Source: CAYSYM01 sp964435115 (lineage in GTDB: Bacteria > Chloroflexota > UBA6077 > CF-72). Taken from it: a stretch of DNA of 64,000 nucleotides. Where the stretch lies: positions 114,142 through 178,141 of the forward strand of contig CAYSYM010000001.1 in the NCBI GenBank assembly GCA_964435115.1. The letters are read 5' to 3'. This document shows, piece after piece, positions 17,143 through 26,213 of the stretch (position 1 is the stretch's first letter; each line of letters begins with the position of its first letter). The notes under the pieces were generated by a model. That model did no database searches. It saw only the letters and a program-made list of their open reading frames with translations, and was not told the origin of the DNA. The position numbers and the translations under genes were made by a program.

Positions 17143-19716
17143 ATGGGCTCGCCAGCAACCCACGATCTCGACCCATCGGGGGCGTACGTGGGCCGGGCCG
17201 TCCTCCGCCGCGAGGACTGGCGGCTCCTCCGTGGCGAGGGGCTGTTCGTAGCCGACATCGACCTGCCGGGCCTCGCTCACGCCGCGATCCTTCGGTCTCC
17301 CCATGCCCATGCCCGGCTCGTGCAGGTTGACGCCAACGCGGCGCGGGCTCAGCCGGGAGTACTGGCGACCCTCACCTTCCACGACCTCGGACCTGATGCC
17401 GCGCTGCTTCCAATGCTGGTGCCCCACGCTGCTCTAAGACCGCGGATGCCGTACCCGCTGGCGGCCGAAAAGGTGCTGTATGTGGGCCAACCGGTCGCGG
17501 TCGTCGTCGCCGAAGACGCGTATGCGGCCGAGGACGCCCTGGAACTGATCGCGGTGGAGTATGAGCCGCTCCCAGCCGTGACGGACGCGGAAGCGTCGCT
17601 GGAGCCCGGAGCACCGCTGCTGCACGAAGGAGCGGACAGCAATCTCACGGCCGCGGTAACGCAGAGGGTGGGTGATCCGGAGCGCGCTTTCACCGAAGCC
17701 GACGTCGTGCTCGAGGACACCTTTCGCTTCGGTCGGCTCAGCGGGCAACCGCTGGAGACGCGCGGGGTGGTGGCGCGGTACGAGTGCTCAAAGCTCGGCG
17801 ATGCGCTGACCCTCTGGGACTCCACCCAGTCGCCGCACACGGTGCGGAGAGTTCTGGCCATGCTGCTGGGGCTCCCGGAACACGCCATCCGGGTCATGGC
17901 GCCTGAGGTTGGGGGTGGGTTCGGCGTGAAGAACCGCTTCTACCCGGAGGAGTTCCTGGTGCCCTACCTGGCTCGGCGCCTCGGCCGACCTGTCCGCTGG
18001 GTCGAGGATCGGCGCGAGAACCTGCTCAGCACGTACCAGGCACGTGAGCAGGTGCACCGTGTGACGATCGCGGCACGACGGGACGGGACAATCCTCGGCA
18101 TCCGGGATCGGTTCACGGCCGACAACGGCGCCTTCAGCCCCTTCGGCCTGGTCGTCCCATTCAACGCGATGACGACACTGCCCGGCCCGTATCGCCTGCG
18201 CAACTACCTCGCCGAGATGCGTGCCGCCTACACCAACAAGGCGCCGAACGCGCCCTACCGGGCGGCCGGTCGCCCGCCCGCCGTGTTCGTGATGGAGCGG
18301 ACGATGGATCTGGTTGCTCGCCACCTGGGCCTGGACCCGGCGGAGGTGCGTTTCCGTAATTTCGTCCGGCCGGAGGAGTTCCCCTACCACCTGGGGCTCA
18401 AGGACCGGGATGGCTCCGAGGTGGTCTACGACAGCGGCGACTACCCGACCTGCCTACGGATGGCACTCGACCTGGTGGATGCGCCCGCGTTCCGCCGGGA
18501 ACAGGCTGCTGCCCGGCGGGAGGGGCGCTACCTGGGCCTGGGCATCGGGTGCTACGTGGAGTCGACGGGGCGCGGGCCCTTCGAGGGCGCCACGGTCCGC
18601 GTGGCTCCATCCGGCAAAGTGAACGTCCTGACCGGCGCCACCCCCCAGGGACAATCGCACGAGACGACCCTGGCGCAACTTTGCGCCGACCGACTTGGCG
18701 TGGATCTGGACGACGTGACGGTGATCACGGGTGATACGGCGGGGATTTCGTTAGGGCTCGGCACCTACGCCAGCCGGACGGCGGTAGTCGCCGGCAACGC
18801 CGTCAGCGCGGCTGCACGTGCGGTCCGGGAGAAGGCTCTACAGGTGGGGGCCGTGCTGCTGGAAACGAGCCCGGACGATCTGGAGATCCGGCACGGGATG
18901 ATCCAGGTGCGAGGCGTACCTAGCCGCCAGGTGAGCCTGGCTCGAGTGGCCCAAGTCGTCACGTCTCCGCCACCCGCCGTGGTCTTCCCGGACAGCCTGG
19001 AGCCCGGGCTCGAAGCTACTCACTACTTTCATCCCCAGGGCAATACCTACGCCAATGGTGTCCACGTGGCAGTCGTGGAGGTGGACGTGGAAACCGGTGT
19101 GGTGTCGGTCCTGCGCTACGCAGTCGTGCACGACTGCGGCACAGTGATCAATCCGCTGGTTGTCGACGGACAGGTACACGGGGGCGTGGCGCAAGGTCTT
19201 GGGAACGCCCTGTATGAGGAGATGATCTACGACTCGCACGGCCAGCCACTGACAACGACGTTCGCTGACTACCTCTTACCAACAGCGATGGAAGTTCCCA
19301 GCATCGAGCTCGCACATCTGGAGACGCCGTCACCGCTCAACCCGGAAGGGATCAAGGGGGCAGGTGAGGGCGGGGCGATGCCGGTCCCGGCCACGATTGC
19401 CAACGCCATTGACGATGCGCTGGCCCCGTTTGGCGTTGTAGTCACGCGCATGCCGATCAGCCCTGCCGAACTGCGCGCGCTCATCAAGACGGCTGGGCCA
19501 GCGGATTCGGTTTCTTCCGCCCCGCAGCCTCCAGAGCGATGCCGCCCGGGGCCGCTCACCACGATCCGCAAGGGTCCAGGCGATTCGGGCGCCACCGTGG
19601 GTGAGAGCGGCCTGGGAGTCGTGTCTGAACAGCGCCGCAGACCCCTGCAGGATCTGGCCGCTCAACACATTCGAGGAGTGGTGCTGAGCGTGTCCACGGA
19701 CGACGAGGGACGCTGA
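17143..19716 (+). CDS. Molybdenum hydroxylase large subunit (CoxL/XdhA family), copy 1
   Basis: 857 aa from ATG 17143, 7 nt after ubiD. It has the two Mo-binding aldehyde oxidase/xanthine dehydrogenase domains. Motifs are GRAVLRREDWRLLRGEG, EVGGGFGVKN, APYRAAGRP, DCGTVINPLVVDGQVHGGVAQGLG and GAGEGG with the catalytic Glu. The active loop lacks the CSFR signature of form-I CO dehydrogenase, so it should hydroxylate an organic substrate rather than oxidise CO. About 75 residues after the normal C-terminus (from AGPADSV) are a low-complexity extension. FAD and FeS partners are on the opposite strand at 26210-27088 and 25698-26213. Confidence 0.88.
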   Translation: MGSPATHDLDPSGAYVGRAVLRREDWRLLRGEGLFVADIDLPGLAHAAILRSPHAHARLVQVDANAARAQPGVLATLTFHDLGPDAALLPMLVPHAALRPRMPYPLAAEKVLYVGQPVAVVVAEDAYAAEDALELIAVEYEPLPAVTDAEASLEPGAPLLHEGADSNLTAAVTQRVGDPERAFTEADVVLEDTFRFGRLSGQPLETRGVVARYECSKLGDALTLWDSTQSPHTVRRVLAMLLGLPEHAIRVMAPEVGGGFGVKNRFYPEEFLVPYLARRLGRPVRWVEDRRENLLSTYQAREQVHRVTIAARRDGTILGIRDRFTADNGAFSPFGLVVPFNAMTTLPGPYRLRNYLAEMRAAYTNKAPNAPYRAAGRPPAVFVMERTMDLVARHLGLDPAEVRFRNFVRPEEFPYHLGLKDRDGSEVVYDSGDYPTCLRMALDLVDAPAFRREQAAARREGRYLGLGIGCYVESTGRGPFEGATVRVAPSGKVNVLTGATPQGQSHETTLAQLCADRLGVDLDDVTVITGDTAGISLGLGTYASRTAVVAGNAVSAAARAVREKALQVGAVLLETSPDDLEIRHGMIQVRGVPSRQVSLARVAQVVTSPPPAVVFPDSLEPGLEATHYFHPQGNTYANGVHVAVVEVDVETGVVSVLRYAVVHDCGTVINPLVVDGQVHGGVAQGLGNALYEEMIYDSHGQPLTTTFADYLLPTAMEVPSIELAHLETPSPLNPEGIKGAGEGGAMPVPATIANAIDDALAPFGVVVTRMPISPAELRALIKTAGPADSVSSAPQPPERCRPGPLTTIRKGPGDSGATVGESGLGVVSEQRRRPLQDLAAQHIRGVVLSVSTDDEGR

Positions 19717-20720
19717 TGGCCTCAGAGCCCGGGCTGCTTCACCTGACCTACGCCGGCGGGCGCTACGACCGGACGGAGGCCCTCATCGGCGGCCGGATCC
19801 AGCCGGAAGGGATCCGGCTCAACTACGTGCCGCTCTCCTCCCCGGAAACGTTCTGGCGCATGCTGCGCTTCCAGGAGTTCGACGCGTCCGAGCTGTCGTG
19901 TGCGAACTACTTCGTGCTGCGCTCCCAGGGTGACACCCGCTTCGTCGCCATCCCCGTGTTTCCGTCCCGGACCTTCCGGCACAACGGCGTGTACATCCAC
20001 ACAGCCGCAGGCATTACGAAGCCAGAAGAACTGAAGGGGAAGCGGGTCGGCTGTGCCGAGTACGGGATGACGATGGCCGTGTGGGTCCGAGCGTTCCTCC
20101 AGCACGATTACGGCGTCTACCCCGGTGATCTCACCTGGGTCCTGGGCGGGATCGAGCAGCCGGGCCGGCGCGACCGTATCCGCGCCGTTCCTGCAGGGGA
20201 TGTGAGAGTCGAACCCGCGCCACCCGATAGAGCCCTAGCCCAGATGCTGGATCGGGGCGAGATCGATGCACTCATCAGTCCGAGCATCCCCTCTCCTTTC
20301 CGGGCAGGCTCGGCACGGGTGGCACGGCTCTTCCCGAACTTCCCAGATGTAGAGGCAGCGTACTACCGCCGGACCGGAATCTTCCCAATCATGCACACCG
20401 TTGTGCTCCGGCGCGACGTGTATGAGCGATCCCCTTGGGTCGCGCTGAGCCTCTACAAGGCATTCTGCCAGGCCAAGGATGAGGCGCTGGAGCGTCTGTA
20501 TGACAGCGACGCCCTGTCGGCCAGTCTCGCCTGGGCGGTCGCGTACGTGGAGCAGGAGCGAGCGCTGCGCGGCCGCGATCTCTGGCCCTACGGCTTCGAA
20601 GCGAACCGCAAGGTCCTTCAAGCCCTGCAAGGGCACTTGGCCGAGCAGGGGCTGCTCGCGCGTGACTTCTGCGTGGAGGATGTCTTTGCTCCGAGCACTC
20701 TGGACACCTTCCGCCACTGA
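19716..20720 (+). CDS. 4,5-dihydroxyphthalate decarboxylase-like protein
   Basis: 334 aa; its ATG overlaps the TGA of the upstream large-subunit gene (TGATG). It matches the family named after phthalate-pathway 4,5-dihydroxyphthalate decarboxylase, which has a periplasmic-binding-protein-like fold. Visible signatures are YDRTEALIGGRIQPEGI near the start, then ETFWRMLRFQEFDASELS and FVAIPVFPSRTFRHN, then KPEELKGKRVGCAEYGMT. No signal peptide is present, so it is cytosolic. The family removes one carboxyl from ortho-dicarboxylated rings, but members are diverse. Context suggests a role on a hydroxylated heteroaromatic dicarboxylate; this is inference. Confidence 0.75.
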   Translation: MASEPGLLHLTYAGGRYDRTEALIGGRIQPEGIRLNYVPLSSPETFWRMLRFQEFDASELSCANYFVLRSQGDTRFVAIPVFPSRTFRHNGVYIHTAAGITKPEELKGKRVGCAEYGMTMAVWVRAFLQHDYGVYPGDLTWVLGGIEQPGRRDRIRAVPAGDVRVEPAPPDRALAQMLDRGEIDALISPSIPSPFRAGSARVARLFPNFPDVEAAYYRRTGIFPIMHTVVLRRDVYERSPWVALSLYKAFCQAKDEALERLYDSDALSASLAWAVAYVEQERALRGRDLWPYGFEANRKVLQALQGHLAEQGLLARDFCVEDVFAPSTLDTFRH

Positions 20721-20881
20721 TGCCCGATGTCGTGCCTTGCGCCGCGGCGGGGTGGGCGGGCGTGCCGGACTGGAGGCACCACCCGCCACGAGTCGAGTAC
20801 GACGGGCGTAGGGTCGTGATCACCCCTGTGCACCGCCCCCTGGCGTGTCCAGAGGGACCCGAGCATGCTGGGCCCGGTTAG
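20720..20881 (+). CDS. Candidate 53-aa ORF, unknown
   Basis: ATG 20720 overlaps the TGA of the preceding gene (TGATG), and the frame runs to TAG 20879-20881, 17 nt into the next large-subunit gene. The product contains PDWRHHPPRVEYDGRRVVI and PVHRPLACPEG. It fills the otherwise empty 144-nt gap between two catabolic genes. Tight coupling on one side favours translation. The overlap with the next gene and the small size keep confidence low. No family recognised. Confidence 0.35.
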   Translation: MPDVVPCAAAGWAGVPDWRHHPPRVEYDGRRVVITPVHRPLACPEGPEHAGPG

Positions 20882-23204
20882 GCGCACGGAGGACCCGCGG
20901 CTCTTGCGCGGTCACGGACGGTACGTGGCGGACTTGAGCTTGCCCGGCCAACTCGAGGTGGCCTTCCTGCGGAGTCCGCATCCTCATGCCCGCATTCGCC
21001 GGATCAAGATGCAGCGGGCGGCCGAGCAGCCGGGGGTGGTCGTTGTGCTCACCGGTGAGGAGGCGGCGGAACTGGCACGCCCACTCCGTCCCTACCTGAA
21101 GGTGCCGCACTTCAATGCGTGTGAGCAGCCTTGCCTTGCAACCGGCAAGGTACGCTTCGTCGGCCAACCCGTGGTTGCCGTGGTCGCCGAGAGCCGCTAC
21201 CAGGCGGAGGATGCCCTCGACTCCGTCGAAGTGGAGTACGAGCTACTTCCGGCAGTGGTGGATGCCCGAGAAGCGACCACACCCGGTGCGCCACTGCTGT
21301 ACGAGGAGTGGGGTTCGAATACGCACGTGGCCGCTTCGTTCGAGGCGGGCGACGCCGCCGGGGCCTTCTCTCAGGCCGACTTCACGATCACCCGCCAATT
21401 CCGCACCGGACGGTACACGGGCGTGCCGATGGAGAATCGCGCGGTGCTCGCAAGTGTCGAAGCCGGGACGGGTGAGCTAACAGTCTGGTCGTCCACGCAG
21501 GTGCCGCATCTTCTACGTACCGCGCTCGCAGATGTGCTCAGCTTCCCCGAGCACCGCTTGCGGGTGATCGCGCCGGACGTCGGCGGGGGATTCGGCATCA
21601 AGGCGGTTATCTACCCCGAGGAGGTGGCGGTCGCGCTGCTCGCCCTACGCCTCCGGCGTCCCGTGCGCTGGATCGAAGATCGCCAGGAGCACCTGCAGGC
21701 TGCAGCCCATGCTCGCCAGCAGGACCTGGTGGTAGAAGCGGCTGCCAGCAAGGAAGGGCGCCTGCTCGGCGTGCGGTTCGACCTCGTCGGCGATGTAGGC
21801 GCCTACTCCGTCTACCCGTTTACGTCGGCCATCGAGACGCTCCAGACCGGTAGGCACCTGCCGGGTCCGTATCGCCTGCGCAATTACCAGTACCAGACGC
21901 GAGCAGTCGTCACGAACAAGTCACCGGTGGGACCGTGCCGCGCCGTATCGCGCCCGGTGGGCAGCCTGGTGATGGAATCCCTTATGGACCTGATCGCCGA
22001 GTGGACGGGGCTTGACCCGGCGGAGGTACGGCGTCGCAACCTGGTTCAGCCAGAGGAGCTGCCCTACACCTCCGCTACAAACCAGGTCTACGACAGCGGG
22101 AGCTACGTGGAATCCCTGGATAAAGTTCTCGAGATGATCGACTATCGCGGGTTTCGCGAGGAGCAGCGGTGCGCTCGCACACAAGGCCGGTACCTCGGGA
22201 TAGGGATCGCGGCGTACGTTGAGCAGACGGCCCAGGGGTCCAGGTCCTTCAACGCACGCGGTATGGACAACCTGGCCGGCTATGACTCCGCCCAGGTGCG
22301 GATCGATCCTTCCGGCAAAGTCTTCGTGGCAGTGGGTGTGTCAGATCACGGCCAGGCGCATCACACCACGCTCGCGCAGGTCGCCGCGCAGGAGCTGGGG
22401 GTCGCTCTCGAGGATGTGAAAGTGGTTCATGGCGATACGGCTCTGTGTCCCTATGGCATGGGAACCTTCACGAGCCGCAGCGCCGTCTGCGGTGGTGGTG
22501 CGATTGCCATGGCTGCAGCCCAGCTTCGCCAGAAGATTGCCCGTATCGCAGCGCATTTGCTCGAGGTCGGCGTTGAAGACGTGGAGATCCGAGATGGGCT
22601 AGCGCAGGTACAGGGTGTCCCTGAGCGCCGAGTGAGCCTGCGCGAGGTTGCCCGTGTCGCGTACCACAATGTCGCCAAGCTCCCACCGGGCATGGAGCCG
22701 GAGCTGGAAGCCACCGGCCACTATGACGCCGGCGGTGGGACGTACTCGAATGGCAGCCACGCTGGCATCGTCGAGGTTGACCCTGACACGGGGACGTTCC
22801 GCATTCTGCGCTACTGCGTGGTCGAAGACTGCGGCACGATGATCAACCCCATGGTGGTCGAAGGGCAGGTACACGGCGGAGTGGCCCAGGGTCTGGGCGG
22901 CGCCGCGTACGAGGAGCTCGTGTACGGCACGGATGGGCAACTGCTCACCTCGTCCTTCATGGACTACCTTGTGCCAACCGCGATGGAGATTCCGCCACTG
23001 GAGGTGAGCCATCTGGAAACACCTTCTCCATTCACGCCACTAGGCATCAAAGGCATGGGCGAGGGCGGTACGGTGACTCCAGGTAGCGTGCTGGCCTCTG
23101 CTATCGCGGACGCGTTGAGCCCGTTTGGCGTGCGGTTCACGGAGCTGCCGATCACGCCCGAAAAGGTGCTGCGGGCGATCCAGGCTCGACGGGTGGCAGA
23201 TTAG
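20865..23204 (+). CDS. Molybdenum hydroxylase large subunit (CoxL/XdhA family), copy 2
   Basis: 779 aa from ATG 20865. The domain order matches copy 1: GPVRRTEDPRLLRGHG, DVGGGFGIKA, DCGTMINPMVVEGQVHGGVAQGLG and the catalytic GMGEGG. The loop usually reading YRGxGRP is GPCRAVSRPVG, an unusual Cys-containing variant, and the substrate pocket should differ from copy 1. No small or medium subunit is next to it; copies 1 and 2 probably share those encoded at 25698-27088. Its stop lies 1 nt from the stop of the convergent LLM gene. Confidence 0.87.
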   Translation: MLGPVRRTEDPRLLRGHGRYVADLSLPGQLEVAFLRSPHPHARIRRIKMQRAAEQPGVVVVLTGEEAAELARPLRPYLKVPHFNACEQPCLATGKVRFVGQPVVAVVAESRYQAEDALDSVEVEYELLPAVVDAREATTPGAPLLYEEWGSNTHVAASFEAGDAAGAFSQADFTITRQFRTGRYTGVPMENRAVLASVEAGTGELTVWSSTQVPHLLRTALADVLSFPEHRLRVIAPDVGGGFGIKAVIYPEEVAVALLALRLRRPVRWIEDRQEHLQAAAHARQQDLVVEAAASKEGRLLGVRFDLVGDVGAYSVYPFTSAIETLQTGRHLPGPYRLRNYQYQTRAVVTNKSPVGPCRAVSRPVGSLVMESLMDLIAEWTGLDPAEVRRRNLVQPEELPYTSATNQVYDSGSYVESLDKVLEMIDYRGFREEQRCARTQGRYLGIGIAAYVEQTAQGSRSFNARGMDNLAGYDSAQVRIDPSGKVFVAVGVSDHGQAHHTTLAQVAAQELGVALEDVKVVHGDTALCPYGMGTFTSRSAVCGGGAIAMAAAQLRQKIARIAAHLLEVGVEDVEIRDGLAQVQGVPERRVSLREVARVAYHNVAKLPPGMEPELEATGHYDAGGGTYSNGSHAGIVEVDPDTGTFRILRYCVVEDCGTMINPMVVEGQVHGGVAQGLGGAAYEELVYGTDGQLLTSSFMDYLVPTAMEIPPLEVSHLETPSPFTPLGIKGMGEGGTVTPGSVLASAIADALSPFGVRFTELPITPEKVLRAIQARRVAD

Positions 23205-23205
23205 G

Positions 23206-24264
23206 TCACACACCCAGCGGCCAGTGGGAGGAGTCACCGCGAGAGGGCTCCCGTCCGCTTACCGCCGTGATCATCTCGCCCACGGCTCGGATGGTACGCT
23301 CTCGCTCCGTGGGCGCTTGCGTGTGCGGAATGATGGCGAGTTCGTCGACCAGGCCCGTGGCCACGAGACGTTCGATCTGCACGCGCGCTTCAGCCGGCGT
23401 GCCGGCGATGGCGAATTTCTCCACGAGGTCATCGGGCACGAGATCGCCGTGCGCGGTGCCGGGCACCATGTGCTCGTAGTACTCATACTCGTCGCGGATC
23501 CGCCTGACAACCTCCATGGTCTCCTCGTCGAGCTCGAAGGGCAACTTGCGCTTCAGGACCCGCGCGACGTGCGCCTTGACTGCGGCTCGCGCCGCTCTTC
23601 CATCGTCCTGGATCGAGCATGGTGTCCAGCAGACGACGCGGAACCCGTCGGCCTCGAGCTCGCGCCCGACCTCAGCCGCCCCGGCCGCGATCTCGCGTCG
23701 CGACGCTGCCAGGAACCTGGGATCCGTGCCCACCAGCACGATGGCGCCGTCGCCGATCTTGCCGGCCAGGCGGTGGATCTTGGGGCTGCTCACAGCCAGG
23801 TAGACAGGGATCCGCGTGCCGGCTCTGGCGTAGGTGAGGCGCACCGGCGCACGCGATTCGGGGTGTGTCACCGTCTCACCCGCAAGCAGGCCGCGTACCG
23901 TCCGCACCGCTTGCTCGAGCTTGGCGAGAGTGGCGGGCTGCCTGTTCAGTGTCTCAAGCGAGCTGTCGCCTGTCCCAATTCCGAGAAGGGCTCGCCCGCC
24001 CGTCATCTCGTGCAACGTCGCCCAGGCAGCAGCGATGACGGCCGGATCGCGCGTCACCGGGTTGGTGACGCCGGCCGCAAGGGTGATCCTGGAGGTGGCC
24101 ACTGCTGCCCCACCCAGGATGGTGTACGCTTCGCGCCAGATCATCTGCGAGTCGCCGATGTAGGCGCAGGTGTACCCCAGCTCCTCGGCGAGCCTGGTGA
24201 GCTCAATTATCCGCGTCGCGGTTTCGGTTGGAAAGAGCCCTAGGCCGAACTCCACATTGCCCAA
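23206..24264 (-). CDS. LLM-class (F420-type) flavin-dependent oxidoreductase
   Basis: 352 aa from TTG 24264; AGGAG lies 8 nt upstream and the next in-frame candidate is GTG 24255. It is a luciferase-like TIM-barrel protein with FGLGLFPTET, CAYIGDSQMIWREA, LAAGVTNPVTRDPAVIAAAWATLHEMTGGR, LGIGTGD and KIGDGAIVLVGTDP. This is the pattern of F420-dependent oxidoreductases such as Mer-like enzymes. It could reduce an activated heteroaromatic ring by hydride transfer or act as a monooxygenase; the sequence does not decide. It follows the enamidase-like gene by 23 nt. Confidence 0.82.
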   Translation of the reverse strand: MGNVEFGLGLFPTETATRIIELTRLAEELGYTCAYIGDSQMIWREAYTILGGAAVATSRITLAAGVTNPVTRDPAVIAAAWATLHEMTGGRALLGIGTGDSSLETLNRQPATLAKLEQAVRTVRGLLAGETVTHPESRAPVRLTYARAGTRIPVYLAVSSPKIHRLAGKIGDGAIVLVGTDPRFLAASRREIAAGAAEVGRELEADGFRVVCWTPCSIQDDGRAARAAVKAHVARVLKRKLPFELDEETMEVVRRIRDEYEYYEHMVPGTAHGDLVPDDLVEKFAIAGTPAEARVQIERLVATGLVDELAIIPHTQAPTERERTIRAVGEMITAVSGREPSRGDSSHWPLGV

Positions 24265-24287
24265 TTCGATCTCTCCTGAACAGTTGC

Positions 24288-25463
24288 TTAAGCTCGCGAC
24301 TTGACGATTCTTGCGAGGCGCTCCGGTGGGGGCGTCTGCTGGCTGCGCTCCCTGACCACAATCTCTCCATCCACGATGACCGTGGAGAGCCCTGGCAGGT
24401 TTCCCGTGGCCAGCGCTTCGAGAGCGTTTGCCCCGGCAGAGCCCGTGATGCGACCCATGAGCAGGAGGTCGGCCGGGCTGCCGGGCCGGACGATTCCGAC
24501 CTCGATTCCGTGGGCCCGCGCGGTGTTGGCGGTTGCAAGGCACAGCGCGTGCGCCGGCGGAACCCCGCCGAGCGAGGCGATGAGTGCGACGATGCGGAGC
24601 ATTCCCCGCGGTGTCGTACCGGTCCCCGAAGGCGTGTCCGTCCCTACTGTCACGCGCTGCAAGGCATCGCGCTCCTGTATCAGGCGGAGCAGGTCGACCG
24701 TCCAGCGAGGGTTGCCAGCGTAGGCGATCTCGAGGTAGGCGTCTGTCTGCTCGACGATCTCCTGCAGCTCGTCAAACGGCATGGGGATCGGGCCACCCGT
24801 GGCATGGGCGACGATATCCGGCTGCAGCGCTTTCACGACAGCGGCTCCTGCGGGGCGGCTGAGTCCCGAGCGCGACACGCCGCCCGAATGGATCTTGACC
24901 GTCAGGCCGCGTTCCTTCGCCCAGCGCACGTAGGAGATCGCCTCGTGAAGGCGCTCCTCGTACGGAAAGAAGATGAACTTGACGACGCGGCACCCTTCGA
25001 CGGCCAGCTCGTCAAAGTCCCCCGGATCCATGCCCGGAGTCAGCAGCATGGTGCCGGCTACCAGCCTGGACCCGCCTGGGCGGAACACTGCGGTGCAACG
25101 GCGGGCAAGGACTGCCAGGTAGCGGTAGAGCTTCGGATCAGGGGTGTCGAGGGGGAGTCCTGGCAGGTGCAGCTCACCCGCGGAGATCAGAGTGGTGGTA
25201 CCGCCGTGCAGGTACGCGTGCATCCAGCCCACCGAATTCTGGGTGGGGCTGAAATCGCCAAACACGGGGTGCGTGTGACCGTCCACGAGCCCTGGGGTGA
25301 GCATGAGACCGCACGCGTCGATCACCGTGTCAGCATCCGTTCTCGTCGTGCCGACTTCTTGAATCAACCCTTCCTCGACGAAGATGGCATCGGCGTCAGC
25401 CAGAGGTTGATCGAGATCGCCTGTGACGACCGCACCAATGTTGTAGATGAGTATTGAAGGCAT
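24288..25463 (-). CDS. ena: Enamidase-like cyclic amidohydrolase
   Basis: 391 aa from ATG 25463. It belongs to the amidohydrolase superfamily: metal ligands in LVDGHTHP, then HSGG and HATGGP, and the catalytic Asp in VGTDTPSGTG. It resembles enamidase of the nicotinate fermentation pathway, which opens 1,4,5,6-tetrahydro-6-oxonicotinate. Shared features are the IYNIGAVVTGD start, YLHGGTTTLISAG, DTPSGTGTTPRGMLR, PGSPADLLLMG and the ending TPPPERLARI. Cyclic enamide hydrolysis is therefore likely, but the exact ring is unknown. It sits 234 nt after coxS and just before an LLM enzyme. Confidence 0.72.
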   Translation of the reverse strand: MPSILIYNIGAVVTGDLDQPLADADAIFVEEGLIQEVGTTRTDADTVIDACGLMLTPGLVDGHTHPVFGDFSPTQNSVGWMHAYLHGGTTTLISAGELHLPGLPLDTPDPKLYRYLAVLARRCTAVFRPGGSRLVAGTMLLTPGMDPGDFDELAVEGCRVVKFIFFPYEERLHEAISYVRWAKERGLTVKIHSGGVSRSGLSRPAGAAVVKALQPDIVAHATGGPIPMPFDELQEIVEQTDAYLEIAYAGNPRWTVDLLRLIQERDALQRVTVGTDTPSGTGTTPRGMLRIVALIASLGGVPPAHALCLATANTARAHGIEVGIVRPGSPADLLLMGRITGSAGANALEALATGNLPGLSTVIVDGEIVVRERSQQTPPPERLARIVKSRA

Positions 25464-25697
25464 GCTGGTGCCTTTCGTGGGTGGAACCTCGCACGGTCCA
25501 CGGCAATCAACCGTGATTGAACGGGGGCAAGCCGCTGCGTTCGAAACCGGCCCCGGCCGGCGCCACGCTTAGGCGGAGTCGCCCCGTCCGGCCAGGAAGT
25601 CCGGATCCTCGCTCCGCCGGACGACGCTCCCAACCGAGCCGACGGGCAGCGCGCCGGCCCGAGGCCGCCACCGCCCCAGGTCGCCACTCGGGTTCGC
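25464..25697. other. Gap between coxS and enamidase gene
   Basis: No gene is supported in these 234 nt. There is a small perfect inverted repeat CAATCA-ACCG-TGATTG at 25504-25519, about 40 nt before the enamidase start, which could be an operator or a weak hairpin. No AT-rich promoter box like those elsewhere is seen. The enamidase gene may rely on read-through from the coxM-coxS operon. Confidence 0.4.
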
Positions 25698-26213
25698 TCA
25701 CCCGCTCCTACCCGGCGAGGCGCTGGACTCGCCGGTGCGCAGGCGCTCCGCGGCCAGCACCACCGCCGCGACGATGTTCTGGTAGCCGGTGCAGCGGCAC
25801 AGGTTGCCGGAGATCGCCTCGCGCACCTGCTGCTCGGTCGGATTCGGGCACTCCTCCAGGAAGGGCAGCAGCGTCATGAGGAAGCCCGGCGTGCAGAAGC
25901 CGCACTGGAGCCCGTGCTTCTCCCAGAACGCCTGCTGCAGCGGGTGGAGCTCGCTGGCGCTCGGCGCCAGCCCCTCCACCGTCGTGATCACGCGTCCGTC
26001 CACCTGGACGGCAAAGAGCAGGCACGAGCGTACCGCCTCGCCGTCCAGCAGGATCGTGCAGGCGCCGCAGACACCGTGCTCGCACCCGACGTGGGTGCCC
26101 GTCAGGCCCAGCTCATGGCGCAGGAAGTCGCTCAGCAACAGCCGCGGCTCGGCGCGCCCCTGGTAGCGCTTGCCGTTCACGGTCACGGTGATCAGGCGAA
26201 GCTCGGCGTTCAC
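25698..26213 (-). CDS. coxS: Molybdenum hydroxylase 2Fe-2S subunit (CoxS family), copy 1
   Basis: 171 aa from GTG 26213, overlapping the TGA of coxM by 4 nt (GTGA). The plant-type ferredoxin cluster motif is CEHGVCGACTILLDGEAVRSC. The C-terminal helical cluster motif is CGFCTPG with NLCRCTGYQNI. It passes electrons from the Mo centre to the FAD subunit. It should serve the two large subunits at 17143 and 20865, which lack their own partners. The protein has a short extra N-terminus and a Ser/Gly-rich tail. Confidence 0.9.
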   Translation of the reverse strand: MNAELRLITVTVNGKRYQGRAEPRLLLSDFLRHELGLTGTHVGCEHGVCGACTILLDGEAVRSCLLFAVQVDGRVITTVEGLAPSASELHPLQQAFWEKHGLQCGFCTPGFLMTLLPFLEECPNPTEQQVREAISGNLCRCTGYQNIVAAVVLAAERLRTGESSASPGRSG

